Notes: generated by a model from the sequence alone, not told the origin. Shown: positions 52,395 through 61,186, numbered from the stretch's first letter. The stretch: 64,000 bases of DNA from Haloarcula sp. H-GB4 (GCF_030848575.1 NZ_JAVDDX010000002.1:1178001-1242000), one strand, 5' to 3'. Numbers and translations are program-made.

Positions 52395-53251
52395 TGTTCC
52401 TCCGTCGCTGTCTGGTCTGTGTCCTGTTCGAGTGCGCTCGCGTGAACGTGGGTTCCGCCGCCGTCAAGCGCCGAGAGAATCGGTGACTCGGCGTTGGCGT
52501 CGGCCACCACGACCTCCGATGCGCCGCCGTCGAGCGCCTCCTCGGCGGCCATGATTTTCCGGCCCATGAATCCCTCTGCAGCGTCTTCAAGAGCGTCCCA
52601 GTCGCTTGCCGTCTCGACCGATTCGATGAGCGTCGACGGGTCATCGGGGTCCGCGTAAACGCCCTCCACGTCAGTCAACAGCACCAACTGTGCGTCGAGT
52701 TCGCCGGCGATGGCCGCCGCCGAGCGGTCGGCGTCGGTGTTGACGGGAATTACTTCACCGTCGTCGTCCCCGGCCATCGGCGGTGCCGCAACGGGCGTGT
52801 AGCCATCCGCAAGCAGCGACTCAAGCAGGTCGCCGTTGACCTGCTTGGTCGTGCCCGAGTGGTCGCCGCGGCGAATCTTCTTTTTCCCGTCCTCGACGAC
52901 CCGCACTGCGGACTTCCGCGGTCCGTAGAGCAGTTTGCCGTCGACGCCGGTGAGACCGACCGCGTCGACGCCCTCGCTCTGGAGGCCGGCGACGAGCTGG
53001 GTGTTGAGATGCCCAAAGGCCATTTCGAACACCTCCATTGTGGTCTCGTCGGTGAACCGGCCGACGACGCCCGACGGCGTCTCGACGTATTCGGGCTCGA
53101 CGCCGAGCCGTTCGAGCGTCTCATCGACTTTGGTGGAGCCGCCGTGTACCACGACGACCTGCTCACCATCGGCCACTAACGATGCCACGTCCGCAAGCGC
53201 CCCCGCAGGGTCGACCGCGCGAGCGCCACCGACTTTGATAACGACTGTCAT
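52391..53251 (-). CDS. argB: [LysW]-glutamate kinase (ArgB/LysZ)
   Basis: 286 aa of the amino-acid kinase family, phosphorylating the carrier-bound glutamate side chain. KVGGARAVDPAG (6-17), VVVHGGSTKVDETLE (~33-47) and NTDADRSAAAIAGE (~170) are the ATP and substrate motifs. Acidic ends are typical. The stop overlaps argD by 4 nt, and it starts 18 nt after argC. Confidence 0.93.
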   Translation of the reverse strand: MTVVIKVGGARAVDPAGALADVASLVADGEQVVVVHGGSTKVDETLERLGVEPEYVETPSGVVGRFTDETTMEVFEMAFGHLNTQLVAGLQSEGVDAVGLTGVDGKLLYGPRKSAVRVVEDGKKKIRRGDHSGTTKQVNGDLLESLLADGYTPVAAPPMAGDDDGEVIPVNTDADRSAAAIAGELDAQLVLLTDVEGVYADPDDPSTLIESVETASDWDALEDAAEGFMGRKIMAAEEALDGGASEVVVADANAESPILSALDGGGTHVHASALEQDTDQTATEEQ

Positions 53252-53269
53252 AAGAACTCAGGTCAGGGG

Positions 53270-54307
53270 TTACGGTGCGCCGACGGGGTGGAGCCCCTGG
53301 AACTCTAGGCCCGCCGTCTCTTCAATGCCGAGGGCGACGTTGGCCGCGTGGACGGCCTGGCCCGCCGACCCCTTCATCATGTTGTCGATGGCCGAGAACA
53401 CGACTAGCCGCTTGTTGCCGGGGTCGAGTTCGAAGCCGACCTCGGCGCGGTTCGTCCCCGCGACCGACTTCGGTTCGGGGTAGCGGTAGACGCCACCGCC
53501 GCCGGCGACGAGTTCAACGAAGGGTTCGTCCTCGTACTCGCCGCGGTAGGCTCCCCAGAGGTCGCCTTTCGAAACAGGCCCCTCGGGGAAGACGTGACAG
53601 GTCGCGCTCGCGCCGCGGATCATGTCCACCGCGTGGACGGTAAACGACACGTCGATGCCGAGGAACTGCTGAATCTCGGCCTCATGGCGGTGGCCCGTGG
53701 GCGCATACGGGCGGACGACGCCCGAGCGCTCGGGGTGGCTCGAGGCCTCGCCGCCGCCGGCCCCGCCCTCGCTGGAGCCGACCTTCACGTCGACGACGAT
53801 CTGCTCGTCGCCGGAGAGGATATCGGCCTCGAACAGCGGGAGCAGGCCAAGAATCGTCGCCGTGGCGTTACAGCCGCCGGAGGCGATGAGGTCCGCGCCT
53901 TCGAGGTTGTCGCGGTTGAGTTCCGGCAGCGCGTACTCGCTCTGTTCGAGCAGGTCCGGGCGCGTGTGCCCGTCGTACCACTCGTCGTACTGGGCCTCGC
54001 TATCGAGCCGGAAGTCCGCTGAGAGGTCGACGACCGTGCCGGCGGCCTCTTGGAACGCGTCGATCTGCTCCATCGAGACGCCGTGGGGCGTCGCGGCGAA
54101 CAGCACGTCGACCGACTCCAGGTCCGACGGCGAGGAAAACCGCAGGTCCGAGTGGCGAAGGTTCGGGTGCGAGTGCCCGATGGTTTTGTTCTCCTTCGAG
54201 CGGCTGGTCGCCTGCGCCAGTTCGAACTCGGGGTGGCCGTCCAGCAGGCGGAGCAGTTCACCGCCCGTGAAGCCGGAGCCGCCAACGACGCTTGCCGTGT
54301 ACGTCAT
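53270..54307 (-). CDS. argC: [LysW]-glutamyl-phosphate reductase (ArgC/LysY)
   Basis: 345-aa NADPH-dependent reductase forming the carrier-bound semialdehyde. N-terminal GGSGFTGGELLRLL, catalytic Cys in LIASGGCNATATILGLLPL (~145-160) and a His-containing loop (AVDMIRGASATCHVFP). The ATG overlaps the argX stop as ATGA, so they are coupled. Confidence 0.94.
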   Translation of the reverse strand: MTYTASVVGGSGFTGGELLRLLDGHPEFELAQATSRSKENKTIGHSHPNLRHSDLRFSSPSDLESVDVLFAATPHGVSMEQIDAFQEAAGTVVDLSADFRLDSEAQYDEWYDGHTRPDLLEQSEYALPELNRDNLEGADLIASGGCNATATILGLLPLFEADILSGDEQIVVDVKVGSSEGGAGGGEASSHPERSGVVRPYAPTGHRHEAEIQQFLGIDVSFTVHAVDMIRGASATCHVFPEGPVSKGDLWGAYRGEYEDEPFVELVAGGGGVYRYPEPKSVAGTNRAEVGFELDPGNKRLVVFSAIDNMMKGSAGQAVHAANVALGIEETAGLEFQGLHPVGAP

Positions 54308-55200
54308 GCTGTCACCTCGGCGTCGGCATCCGTCGCCGCCTTCTGTTCGAGCCAGTCGACGACCTTCGCGGGCACGTCCACGTCGGTGACCTCGTTCAAG
54401 GCCTTGAACTCGACAGTGTGGTTGACCTCGTGAACCGTGTAGTCCTCGAACTCTCCACTTTCCTCATCGATACCGACTTCCATCAGATCGATTCCAAGCA
54501 GCCCGCCACCGACCGCGTCGGAGGCCTTCTCGACCAGTTCCAGCGCGCGGTCGTCGAGTTCGAACTCGGCGGTCTCTGCGCCCTTGGCGGCGTTGGTGAG
54601 CCAGTGATCCGAGGAGCGCACCATCGCCGCAATGGGTTCGCCGTCGACAGCCAGCACGCGCATGTCGCGGCCGGGTTTTTCGACGAACTCCTGTACGTAG
54701 AAGATCTTGTGCTCGTAGTGGCCGAGTGTCTCCTTGTGTTCGAGGATAGCCTCGGCGGCCGAGCGAGAGTCGATCTTCGCCATCAGGCGACCCCACGAGC
54801 CGACGACCGGCTTCAGGACGCAGGGGTAGCCGAACTTCTCGATGGATTCCAGCGCGGCGTCCTTCGTGAACGCCACGTCGGTGTTCGGCGTTGGTACGCC
54901 CGCGGCCTCTAGCGCGAGGCTGTTGTTGACCTTGTCCGCGCAGGTGTCGGCGACCTCGGGGCCGTTGACCACGGGCACGCCGTAGGCCTCCGCGAACTTC
55001 GTCGCGTACACGCTGCGGCTGGTCGCCAGACAGCGGTCGACGACGATGTCCAGATCCTCGAAGGCCTCGGGGGCCTCGTGGATGTTGAACTGCTGTTTGC
55101 GAACGTCTATCTTCTCGATCTCGTGGTCGCGCTCGCGCAGTTCCGACAGGAGCAGCTTCTCGTCCCGGCGGATGCGCGAGTAGAGGAGTCCGACTTTCAT
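54304..55200 (-). CDS. argX: ATP-grasp [LysW]-glutamate ligase ArgX
   Basis: 298-aa RimK-type ATP-grasp ligase. It attaches glutamate to the C-terminal Glu of the carrier ArgW. Pattern CVLKPVVGSWGRLMAKI (~125-141), VQEFVEKPGRDMRV and HEVNHTVEFKALN (metal ligands) match LysX/ArgX. Overlap with argC is 4 nt. A 28-codon frame fills the gap from argW. Confidence 0.94.
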   Translation of the reverse strand: MKVGLLYSRIRRDEKLLLSELRERDHEIEKIDVRKQQFNIHEAPEAFEDLDIVVDRCLATSRSVYATKFAEAYGVPVVNGPEVADTCADKVNNSLALEAAGVPTPNTDVAFTKDAALESIEKFGYPCVLKPVVGSWGRLMAKIDSRSAAEAILEHKETLGHYEHKIFYVQEFVEKPGRDMRVLAVDGEPIAAMVRSSDHWLTNAAKGAETAEFELDDRALELVEKASDAVGGGLLGIDLMEVGIDEESGEFEDYTVHEVNHTVEFKALNEVTDVDVPAKVVDWLEQKAATDADAEVTA

Positions 55201-55283
55201 ACTGAGTCCTCCGTGGGTTCGCGGCTCGCAGCGCCGAGCGCCACGGTCACGTACGGCGTCGAGCGCCGCGCCACCGCGAACAC
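55197..55283 (-). CDS. 28-codon putative micro-ORF filling argW-argX gap
   Basis: GTG 55283 starts 1 nt after the argW stop and its TGA (55199-55197) overlaps the argX start as ATGA. Encodes MFAVARRSTPYVTV...EPTEDSV. Tight spacing on both sides is what coupled translation would look like, but an 84-nt open frame in GC-rich DNA is also likely by chance. The frame differs from that of argW. Function, if any, could be ribosome relay. Confidence 0.3.
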   Translation of the reverse strand: MFAVARRSTPYVTVALGAASREPTEDSV

Positions 55284-55284
55284 C

Positions 55285-55449
55285 TCACTCACCCCAGTCC
55301 TCTTCGAGCTCGGGTGCGCTGTCGAGCTCGACGGGATCGGCGCCGACGACTTCCAGCTCGGCACCGCAGGTAGCACAGTCAACGATCTCTCCGACTTCGA
55401 GGTTGTCGTGCAGGGACACGTCCGCCCCACACTCGATGCATTCTGCCAT
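55285..55449 (-). CDS. argW: amino-group carrier protein ArgW (LysW)
   Basis: 54-aa carrier holding pathway intermediates on its C-terminal Glu. Zinc ribbon C4-x2-C7 (CIECG) and C25-x2-C28 (CATCG) and the conserved C-terminal EEDWGE are seen. ATG 55449 fits a TTTAAG box (55475-55480) ~27 nt upstream (leaderless). It heads the argWXCBDEF cluster. Its partner ligase argX follows after 84 nt. Confidence 0.92.
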   Translation of the reverse strand: MAECIECGADVSLHDNLEVGEIVDCATCGAELEVVGADPVELDSAPELEEDWGE

Positions 55450-55614
55450 TGTAGTTCATCCTGTGACAGGGATCCACTTAAAGCCTTCGAACATATCAGA
55501 ATAGTTTAACGATACATACCGCCCTCTAATCGTATCAAAGCTCCAAATACGCCACGTTTCCGAGTCGTGTATCAGAAGTGTGGTATAGTTGTCCCACGAG
55601 GGGACGGTGGTCGT

Positions 55615-57114
55615 TCAGACATATCGGTCCACCTCCGTCTGGCGGCGGTCAGTCGCCTGTGAAACCGCCTGCCGGCGGTCAGTCAGTGCCTCGTTGTCGG
55701 CGGCGAGGGCGTCTTCAGCCAGCGACACCTGCTCGACGACAGCGTCGGGAGCCGGGCCACCGCGGGAGTCCCGCATCGCGACACTTTCGGCTGGGTCGAG
55801 TGCGTCCGCCAGCGCGTCGCGGTCGACGTAGGCTGACAGAGGCTCGTCCAGCACGTCCTCGGCGACGGCCGACAACGCCTCGTAGTCGGGTGCATCTTCC
55901 GCAGGCCCCAGGCCAGCGGCGGCCTCGGCAACGACCTCGTGAGCCGTGCGGAACGGCACACCGGCCATCGCCAGCAAGTCCGCCACGCCAGTCGCCGTCG
56001 CAAACCCATCAGTGGCCGCGGCTTCGAGCGTCTCGGCGGGCCAGTCGGCGGTCGCGACCGCGCCAGCGGCGACTTCCACGCTCTCGGTGACGCTGTCGAT
56101 TGCGTCCCAGGCGTGGCGGCCAGCACGCTGGAGGTCACGGTTGTACGCGCGGGGCTGGCCCTTGAGATTTGTCAGTAAGCCGTTCAGCCCGGCGACGGCG
56201 TCGCCGGTGCGTCCACGGACCAGTTCCAGCGCGTCGGGGTTCTTTTTCTGGGGCATGATCGACGACGTCGAGGCGTAGTCGTCGTGGAGGTCGACGTGAC
56301 CCTTGCTCGCCATCACGACGATATCTTCGGCCAGCCCCGACAGATTCGTCGCCAGCGTGGCGACGGCGCTGGTCGTCTCGACGAGGAAATCGCGCGTCGC
56401 CGAGGCGTCCATCGAGTTTTCCGCCACCGAATCGAACCCAAGCAATTCCGCCGTGCGCTCGCGGTCCACGTCGAAGGGCGTCCCCGCAAACGCGGCCGCC
56501 CCCAGCGGGTTCTGGTTGACCCGTTCATACGCATCCATAAGCCGCGCGGTATCGCGCTGGAGCGCCTGTTCGTAGGACAGCACCCAGTGGGCGATCGTCG
56601 TCGGCTGGGCGGGCTGAAGATGCGTGTAGCCGGGCATCACCGTCTCGCGCTCGGCGCGAGCCACTTCGATGAGTTGCTCGCGGGCACCGATGACAGTCTC
56701 GAGGAGGGCCAGTATGTCTTCGCGCAGGCGGTAGCGGATACAGGCCGCCACCTCGTCGTTGCGCGAGCGGGCGGTGTGCATCTTCCCGCCGTCCGGGCCG
56801 ACGCGCTCGATGACCGCGCTCTCGATGGCTTCGTGAACGTCTTCGCCGTCAGGTAGCGCGCCGTGGCCCGCGTCTTCCACGTCCGCCAGCGCGGCCAGCA
56901 CCTCGCCGGCCGTCTCGCGGTCGATGATCTCCTGTTCGGCCAGCATCACGACGTGGGCGCGGTCGACCGCGAGGTCGGCCGCGAAGATGCGCTCGTCGTC
57001 GGACAGCGAGGAGAGGAACGACCGGGCGGGCCCGCCCGCGAAGCGGTCGCGGCGGACGACCGTCTCGTCGTGGTCGTCAGCGTTTGCCGTCTCGTGGTCC
57101 TCGCCGTCGCTCAT
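55615..57114 (-). CDS. argH: argininosuccinate lyase
   Basis: 499-aa lyase, last step: argininosuccinate to arginine and fumarate. The signature SIMPQKKNPDALE (~280-292) is present, plus HTARSRNDEV (~110) and GYTHLQPAQPTT (~160). It follows argG by 4 nt. A 165-nt gap with promoter boxes separates it from argW. Confidence 0.95.
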   Translation of the reverse strand: MSDGEDHETANADDHDETVVRRDRFAGGPARSFLSSLSDDERIFAADLAVDRAHVVMLAEQEIIDRETAGEVLAALADVEDAGHGALPDGEDVHEAIESAVIERVGPDGGKMHTARSRNDEVAACIRYRLREDILALLETVIGAREQLIEVARAERETVMPGYTHLQPAQPTTIAHWVLSYEQALQRDTARLMDAYERVNQNPLGAAAFAGTPFDVDRERTAELLGFDSVAENSMDASATRDFLVETTSAVATLATNLSGLAEDIVVMASKGHVDLHDDYASTSSIMPQKKNPDALELVRGRTGDAVAGLNGLLTNLKGQPRAYNRDLQRAGRHAWDAIDSVTESVEVAAGAVATADWPAETLEAAATDGFATATGVADLLAMAGVPFRTAHEVVAEAAAGLGPAEDAPDYEALSAVAEDVLDEPLSAYVDRDALADALDPAESVAMRDSRGGPAPDAVVEQVSLAEDALAADNEALTDRRQAVSQATDRRQTEVDRYV

Positions 57115-57118
57115 TCGC

Positions 57119-58381
57119 TTACTCCTCCGTATCCTCGCTCGCGGCGTGGTCGCCGCTGCCGTCCGTCACGGCGGCCCCTTTCTTCGCGTCGTCCAGAATC
57201 TTGTTCGCAAGGCGAGACTGGAAGCCGTGGTACTTCGCGACGCCGGTCGCGTCCTGTTGGGTGATACCGCCGGAGACATCCTCCTCGTTGAACGAGGCTG
57301 CCGACTCGCTGTAGACGGCGTAGTCCGATTCGCGCGAGACCGGGCGGCAGTGGCCGCCTTCGAGTTTGACCGTAACGGTCCCGGTGACGCGCTCGTTAGT
57401 GTCGTCGATAAACGCTTCGAGCGCCCCCGTCAGCGGTGCGTCGACGAGCCCCTGATAGGCCTTCTGTGACCACTCTTGATCGACCTGGGCCTTGAACTGG
57501 CGCTCCTCCTGCGTGAGGACGAGCCCTTCGAGCGCCTCGTGGGCCGTCAGCAGTACCGTCGCTGCGGGGTGTTCGTAGTTCTCGCGGACTTTCAGCCCGA
57601 GCATACGGTCCTCCATCATGTCCGTGCGACCGATGCCGTGGGCCCCCGCCTGCTCGTTGAGTTGTTCAATGAGTTCGACGCCGCCGAGTTCCTCGCCATC
57701 GACGGCAACGGGAACACCTTCCTCAAATTCGACCTCGACGAGTTCGGCGTCCTTGTCCGAGGGGTTCTCGGTCCACTTGTAGATGTCGTCGGCTGGGATG
57801 GTGCTCGGGTCTTCAAGTTCGGAGCCCTCGATGGAGCGGCTCCAGAGGTTCGTATCGATTGAGTAGCGGCCGCCGTCGCCGCCCTCAACGGGCAGGCCCT
57901 TTTCGGCAGCGTACTCGTTTTCCCACTCGCGGGTGAGCCCGAGTTCACGCACCGGCGCGATGACATCGAGGTCAGAGTCGCGCCAGACGGACTCGAAGCG
58001 GAGCTGGTCGTTGCCCTTGCCGGTACAGCCGTGTGCGACGGCCGAACAGCCCTGCTCCTCGGCGACCGAGAGAATGGCTTTGGCGATGACCGGGCGCGCG
58101 AGGGCGGTCCCGAGCGGGTAGCCCTGATAGTCGGCGTTTGCCTTGACGGCCTCCATACAGAGGTCCGCGAACTCCTCGGTTGCGTCGACGACGTGCTGTT
58201 CGACGCCCAGCGCTTCGGCTGTTTCCTCGGCCTCCTCGAACTCGTAGTCGGGCTGGCCGACGTCGACGGTGACGCCGATGACTTCGTCGTAGCCGTACTC
58301 TTCTTTCAGCAGCGATACGCAAACTGTCGTGTCGAGCCCGCCCGAGAAAGCGAGCGCGACGGTTCCGTTTCCTTCTGGCAT
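57119..58381 (-). CDS. argG: argininosuccinate synthase
   Basis: 420 aa from ATG 58381 (MPEGNGTVALAFSGGLDTT): citrulline plus aspartate and ATP to argininosuccinate. The P-loop-like AFSGGLDTTV (~9-18) and GCTGKGNDQLRFE are diagnostic. The longer frame to 58435 begins with TTG and lies in the leader hairpin, so it is rejected. The long 5' leader carries an arginine-rich uORF and hairpins (58415-58612). Confidence 0.95.
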   Translation of the reverse strand: MPEGNGTVALAFSGGLDTTVCVSLLKEEYGYDEVIGVTVDVGQPDYEFEEAEETAEALGVEQHVVDATEEFADLCMEAVKANADYQGYPLGTALARPVIAKAILSVAEEQGCSAVAHGCTGKGNDQLRFESVWRDSDLDVIAPVRELGLTREWENEYAAEKGLPVEGGDGGRYSIDTNLWSRSIEGSELEDPSTIPADDIYKWTENPSDKDAELVEVEFEEGVPVAVDGEELGGVELIEQLNEQAGAHGIGRTDMMEDRMLGLKVRENYEHPAATVLLTAHEALEGLVLTQEERQFKAQVDQEWSQKAYQGLVDAPLTGALEAFIDDTNERVTGTVTVKLEGGHCRPVSRESDYAVYSESAASFNEEDVSGGITQQDATGVAKYHGFQSRLANKILDDAKKGAAVTDGSGDHAASEDTEE

Positions 58382-58646
58382 GGATGTGTTCTGAATTGGT
58401 TCCGTGGTGTGCCTGTCGGTTTCTCGATCGAACAACAGATCGAGTATCCCATCGAACCGACGACGACGGCGTCTAGCGACGAAACGAACCTGTCGAGTGA
58501 AGAGTAAGTAGTAGTGGGCCTAGAAACGGCCCGGTCGTCGTCGTCGTGGGGAGAAACGGAGGGACCCCTCGCTGTCCGCAGCGAGCATCGTGGAGAGGGG
58601 GGTCCGCGTCATGTACTTTCTGCTGTGTGACTCGGGTACTAATAGC
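58382..58646 (-). promoter_or_regulatory. argG leader: candidate arginine attenuator
   Basis: TATA-like CTATTAGTA (minus strand, 58646-58638) lies ~30 nt before ATG 58612, the start of a 30-codon ORF with CGA-CGA-CGA-CGA at 58546-58535 and stop at 58522-58520. Folds: hairpin A (58605-58562, GGACCC.../GGGTCC outer, CTCGCTG/CAGCGAG inner); B (58532-58516, GGGCC/GGCCC) spanning the stop; C, arms 58461-58455 and 58421-58415 plus inner 58444-58438/58429-58423. The CGA run (58546-58536) pairs over 11 nt with 58468-58458, overlapping the C arm. No T-run follows C. Its sign (on or off) is not fixed. Confidence 0.5.
58520..58612 (-). CDS. 30-codon arginine-rich leader peptide ORF
   Basis: ATG 58612 to TAG 58522-58520. 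The peptide starts MTRTPLSTMLAADSEG and ends FSPRRRRPGRF: 7 Arg of 30, four in tandem (all CGA). Its ATG is at leaderless distance from a TATA-like box. Arginine-rich peptides before an arginine-synthesis gene are the mark of ribosome-mediated attenuation in bacteria. No homologue was searched; trinucleotide-repeat chance is possible. Confidence 0.45.
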   Translation of the reverse strand: MTRTPLSTMLAADSEGSLRFSPRRRRPGRF

Positions 58647-58781
58647 TTCCGTGTTCACAGTGGTGTGAGTGTGGGCAACAGACACATATTCTCAGCAGCC
58701 ATCACGTCGCTCGTAGCGACCAGTGGCGGCACACAGATCGGCAGGTACAGACTACAAACAGCGTATTCGCCTTCTCTCGCG

Positions 58782-59567
58782 TTATTGGCCAGCGTCAGTA
58801 GTGTCGGACCCACCACCCGGCTGCTCGGTTTCCCCGCCATCGGTGGCCGTCTCGTTGGCTGGCGTAGCATCGGTATCGTTCGTCCGTTCACCCGCCGGGG
58901 TCCGCTCCGGCCCGGTCCCCGGACGGTCGTCCATCTCGGTTCGGTTCGCCACGTCGCCGCCGCGGCCGCTGGCAACGTCAGGTCGAGCCTGCTGCCCGAC
59001 GTTCGGCCCGGCGATACCCTGTGCGATAGCGGCGACTTCCGGACCGCTTAGTTCGCTCGCGCGCTGTGAGAGGGTTTTGATCGCCGCCGCGTCGATGCCC
59101 TTCTTCTCCAGCGCTTCGGCAGGGAGCTGGCTGGCGGTTTCGTTCGTCTCGTCTGCCAGTCGCTGGACGTTCTTCGTTTCAGCGTGGAGCTGTGCGGCCT
59201 TCGCCCGGTACTCGCCCTCGCTCATCGAGTCGTTCTCGCGGGCTTGCTCCAGCGCCTGCTTGCGCTGCTGGAGTTCTTCGAGTCGGGACTCGGAGTCGCT
59301 CACCTGCTCTGCGACGACGGACGCCTTCGCATCGTCGGTGTTCGCCTGCGCGATGCGGATGCCGAACGTCCGGGACTGGACCTCGCCGTCCAGTTCAGCC
59401 TCCTGCACGCTGACGACGCCCGCCAGCTGTGCGCCGGGAGCCGTCGCGTTCTCATCGGCCTGTTCAGGCACCGCTTCCGTTTCCTGTGCCATCGTTGCGG
59501 CAGGTACCGCGGCGAGCGTGCTCACCACGAGCAGCAGCGCCAGCACTACCGGAGTCGTTCGTCTCAT
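58782..59567 (-). CDS. secreted, Glu-rich coiled-coil protein
   Basis: 261 aa from ATG 59567: signal MRRTTPVVLALLLVVSTLAAVPAAT (split here: MRRTTPVVLALLLV + VSTLAAVPAAT). A helical, coiled-coil-like segment with heptads is at ~90-150 (ESRLEELQQRKQALEQAR). The C-terminal ~70 residues are Gly/Thr/Asp-rich and disordered (DRPGTGPERTPAGER). It is probably exported to the cell surface. The gene lies upstream of the argG leader, on the same strand. The function is unknown; neighbour 59705 is also an envelope protein. Confidence 0.6.
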   Translation of the reverse strand: MRRTTPVVLALLLVVSTLAAVPAATMAQETEAVPEQADENATAPGAQLAGVVSVQEAELDGEVQSRTFGIRIAQANTDDAKASVVAEQVSDSESRLEELQQRKQALEQARENDSMSEGEYRAKAAQLHAETKNVQRLADETNETASQLPAEALEKKGIDAAAIKTLSQRASELSGPEVAAIAQGIAGPNVGQQARPDVASGRGGDVANRTEMDDRPGTGPERTPAGERTNDTDATPANETATDGGETEQPGGGSDTTDAGQ

Positions 59568-59704
59568 TATATCCACTACTTGTCCACCCAAGACCCTATA
59601 AACAGACATCAGTGATGCCGGGTTAGCGCCGATTAAGCCGAATTAAAACCGCAATACTGCGCTCGTGCCAACTGACAGGTTCCGGTGAACGGTCGGTGCC
59701 TTTA

Positions 59705-60799
59705 TTACTCTGTTTCGCCGTCGCTGTCGGTTCCGTCGCCCCCGCTGCCGTCACCACCAGTCACGTCAGTGTCCGGCAACGTCACCACGTTTTCTCGGCC
59801 GATACGGAACGTCTCGACTTTGTCCTCATCGCGCAGACCGCCGATGACCTGACTCGTCTTGGCGTCGGTCCAGTCGAGTTCGCCGGCCACCTGCTGTTGT
59901 TTGAGCCGCCCGCCGTTCGATTCGAGGAGTTGTAGGACCTGCTCTTCGTTGCTCAGGAGTTCGGCCGGCGGTGCGCCAGCGTCGGCGTCCGTGCCAGCGG
60001 CGGCCTCCGCTTCTGAATCATCCGATTCAACCATCGACGCCGGAGGTTCGGCTGGCTCACCGCCGCCAAGGATGCCGTATCGTCGAAGGGCATACGCCCC
60101 GGCGGCGATACCGACGAGCGCGAGGATTCCACCGACGAGGAGGCCGTTCGACCCACTGTCACCGCCAGCGCTGTCCCCCGAAGTGACAACCACTCGTGGC
60201 TCCGATTCCCCGAACGTCTGTTGGCCGCGCCAGGTGACAGAGTCGTTCTTCCGTTCGTCGGCCTGTGGCGCGACGGAGTCGGCCTGATAGCCTGCCGGCC
60301 AGCGGACAGTCAGGGAGGTCTCGCTGTCCAGAAACAGCCCAGAGAGCGCGTCGCCGATTTCGAGGCGGTTGTCGGAGACGCCAGCGAAGTTCGTCCACTG
60401 GAACCGGTAGGTGATGACGCCGTACGTCTGACCGAACGTCTCCTCGCGTGCGCTCACGGAGACGTTCTCGATGGCCATCTCGCGGCCGGTTGCGTTCTCC
60501 GCGGCCCCAGCAGTGCGTTGCATCCGACTCTCGAAGCGCTCCGTGTACGCTGCAGGGTTTGCCTGGATATCCGCTCGCAGGTCCTCAAAGGCCTGCGTGG
60601 CGTTGTCGTCGTCTAATCGGATACGGTAGGCGACCGTCCAGTCGGCGGTCCCATCGGGGCCCACGTCTGCGGTCATCACAACTACGTCCGCGTCGACAGA
60701 CTGCTGGCCGAGGCTGCCGAAACCAGCCCCGGTCGCTGTCGGTACAAGCAGTGCTACCGCGACGAAGACGACTACTAGCGTTCCAGCGCTCCGACCCAT
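59705..60799 (-). CDS. membrane-anchored winged-helix protein
   Basis: 364 aa: signal-like N-terminus (MGRSAGTLVVVFVAVALLV), an extracellular beta-rich domain (~35-210), one helix (GLLVGGILALVGIAAGAYALRRYG read in parts GLLVGGILALVG and IAAGAYAL, ~225-245), then an acidic linker. A cytoplasmic wHTH follows (NEEQVLQLLESNGGRLKQQ...ELDWTDAKTSQVIGGL, ~285-325). It resembles haloarchaeal membrane-anchored transcription regulators that sense outside signals. The adjacent secreted protein may be its partner or ligand. Confidence 0.8.
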   Translation of the reverse strand: MGRSAGTLVVVFVAVALLVPTATGAGFGSLGQQSVDADVVVMTADVGPDGTADWTVAYRIRLDDDNATQAFEDLRADIQANPAAYTERFESRMQRTAGAAENATGREMAIENVSVSAREETFGQTYGVITYRFQWTNFAGVSDNRLEIGDALSGLFLDSETSLTVRWPAGYQADSVAPQADERKNDSVTWRGQQTFGESEPRVVVTSGDSAGGDSGSNGLLVGGILALVGIAAGAYALRRYGILGGGEPAEPPASMVESDDSEAEAAAGTDADAGAPPAELLSNEEQVLQLLESNGGRLKQQQVAGELDWTDAKTSQVIGGLRDEDKVETFRIGRENVVTLPDTDVTGGDGSGGDGTDSDGETE

Positions 60800-60957
60800 C
60801 CTACCGCGGCTATCCCCTCGGCAGGTATATCGTTTATTGCCGATTGAGTGAACTGATACTCAGCGACCTTACATCCCATGCCACGCTCGTGCCCGAGCCT
60901 GACTCGCCACCTCCCACGGCCACAAGGGGTTTGCCCCGCGAGAGAGTCCTGTCGAGC

Positions 60958-61146
60958 ATGGACAGAGCAAAACTCGACGTGGACACCCTGCTGAAGATTG
61001 TCCTCGTCCTCATTGTTGTCTGGTTGGTGCTCGAGGTACTCGATACGGCACTCGGGCTGTTGACTGGCCTGCTCGGCATACTTCAGCCGTTCCTCGGCGT
61101 GATTCTGGTCGTTCTCATCGTCCTGTGGCTGGTCGACCGACTGTAG
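60958..61146 (+). CDS. 62-aa two-helix membrane protein
   Basis: 62 aa with almost all residues hydrophobic in two helices (LLKIVLVLIVVWLVLEVL and LLGILQPFLGVILVVLIVLWL), a short polar N-terminus (MDRAKLDVD) and a basic C-terminus (VDRL). Conserved in haloarchaea; function unknown. A longer frame upstream (to 60448) overlaps the divergent membrane-anchored wHTH gene and is not supported. Confidence 0.7.
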   Translation: MDRAKLDVDTLLKIVLVLIVVWLVLEVLDTALGLLTGLLGILQPFLGVILVVLIVLWLVDRL

Positions 61147-61186
61147 GACCGCGCTCTTTTTCCCGACAGCAAGCGACCCGCTCACT

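Noticed and set aside
55456-55494. 12-codon frame upstream of argW as a leader peptide
   Set aside because: A TTTAAG box at leaderless distance from argW ATG 55449 suggests the transcript starts at argW itself.
58382-58435. 18-residue N-terminal extension of ArgG from TTG 58435
   Set aside because: No family similarity; the region lies in the leader hairpin and the ATG at 58381 fits the family start.
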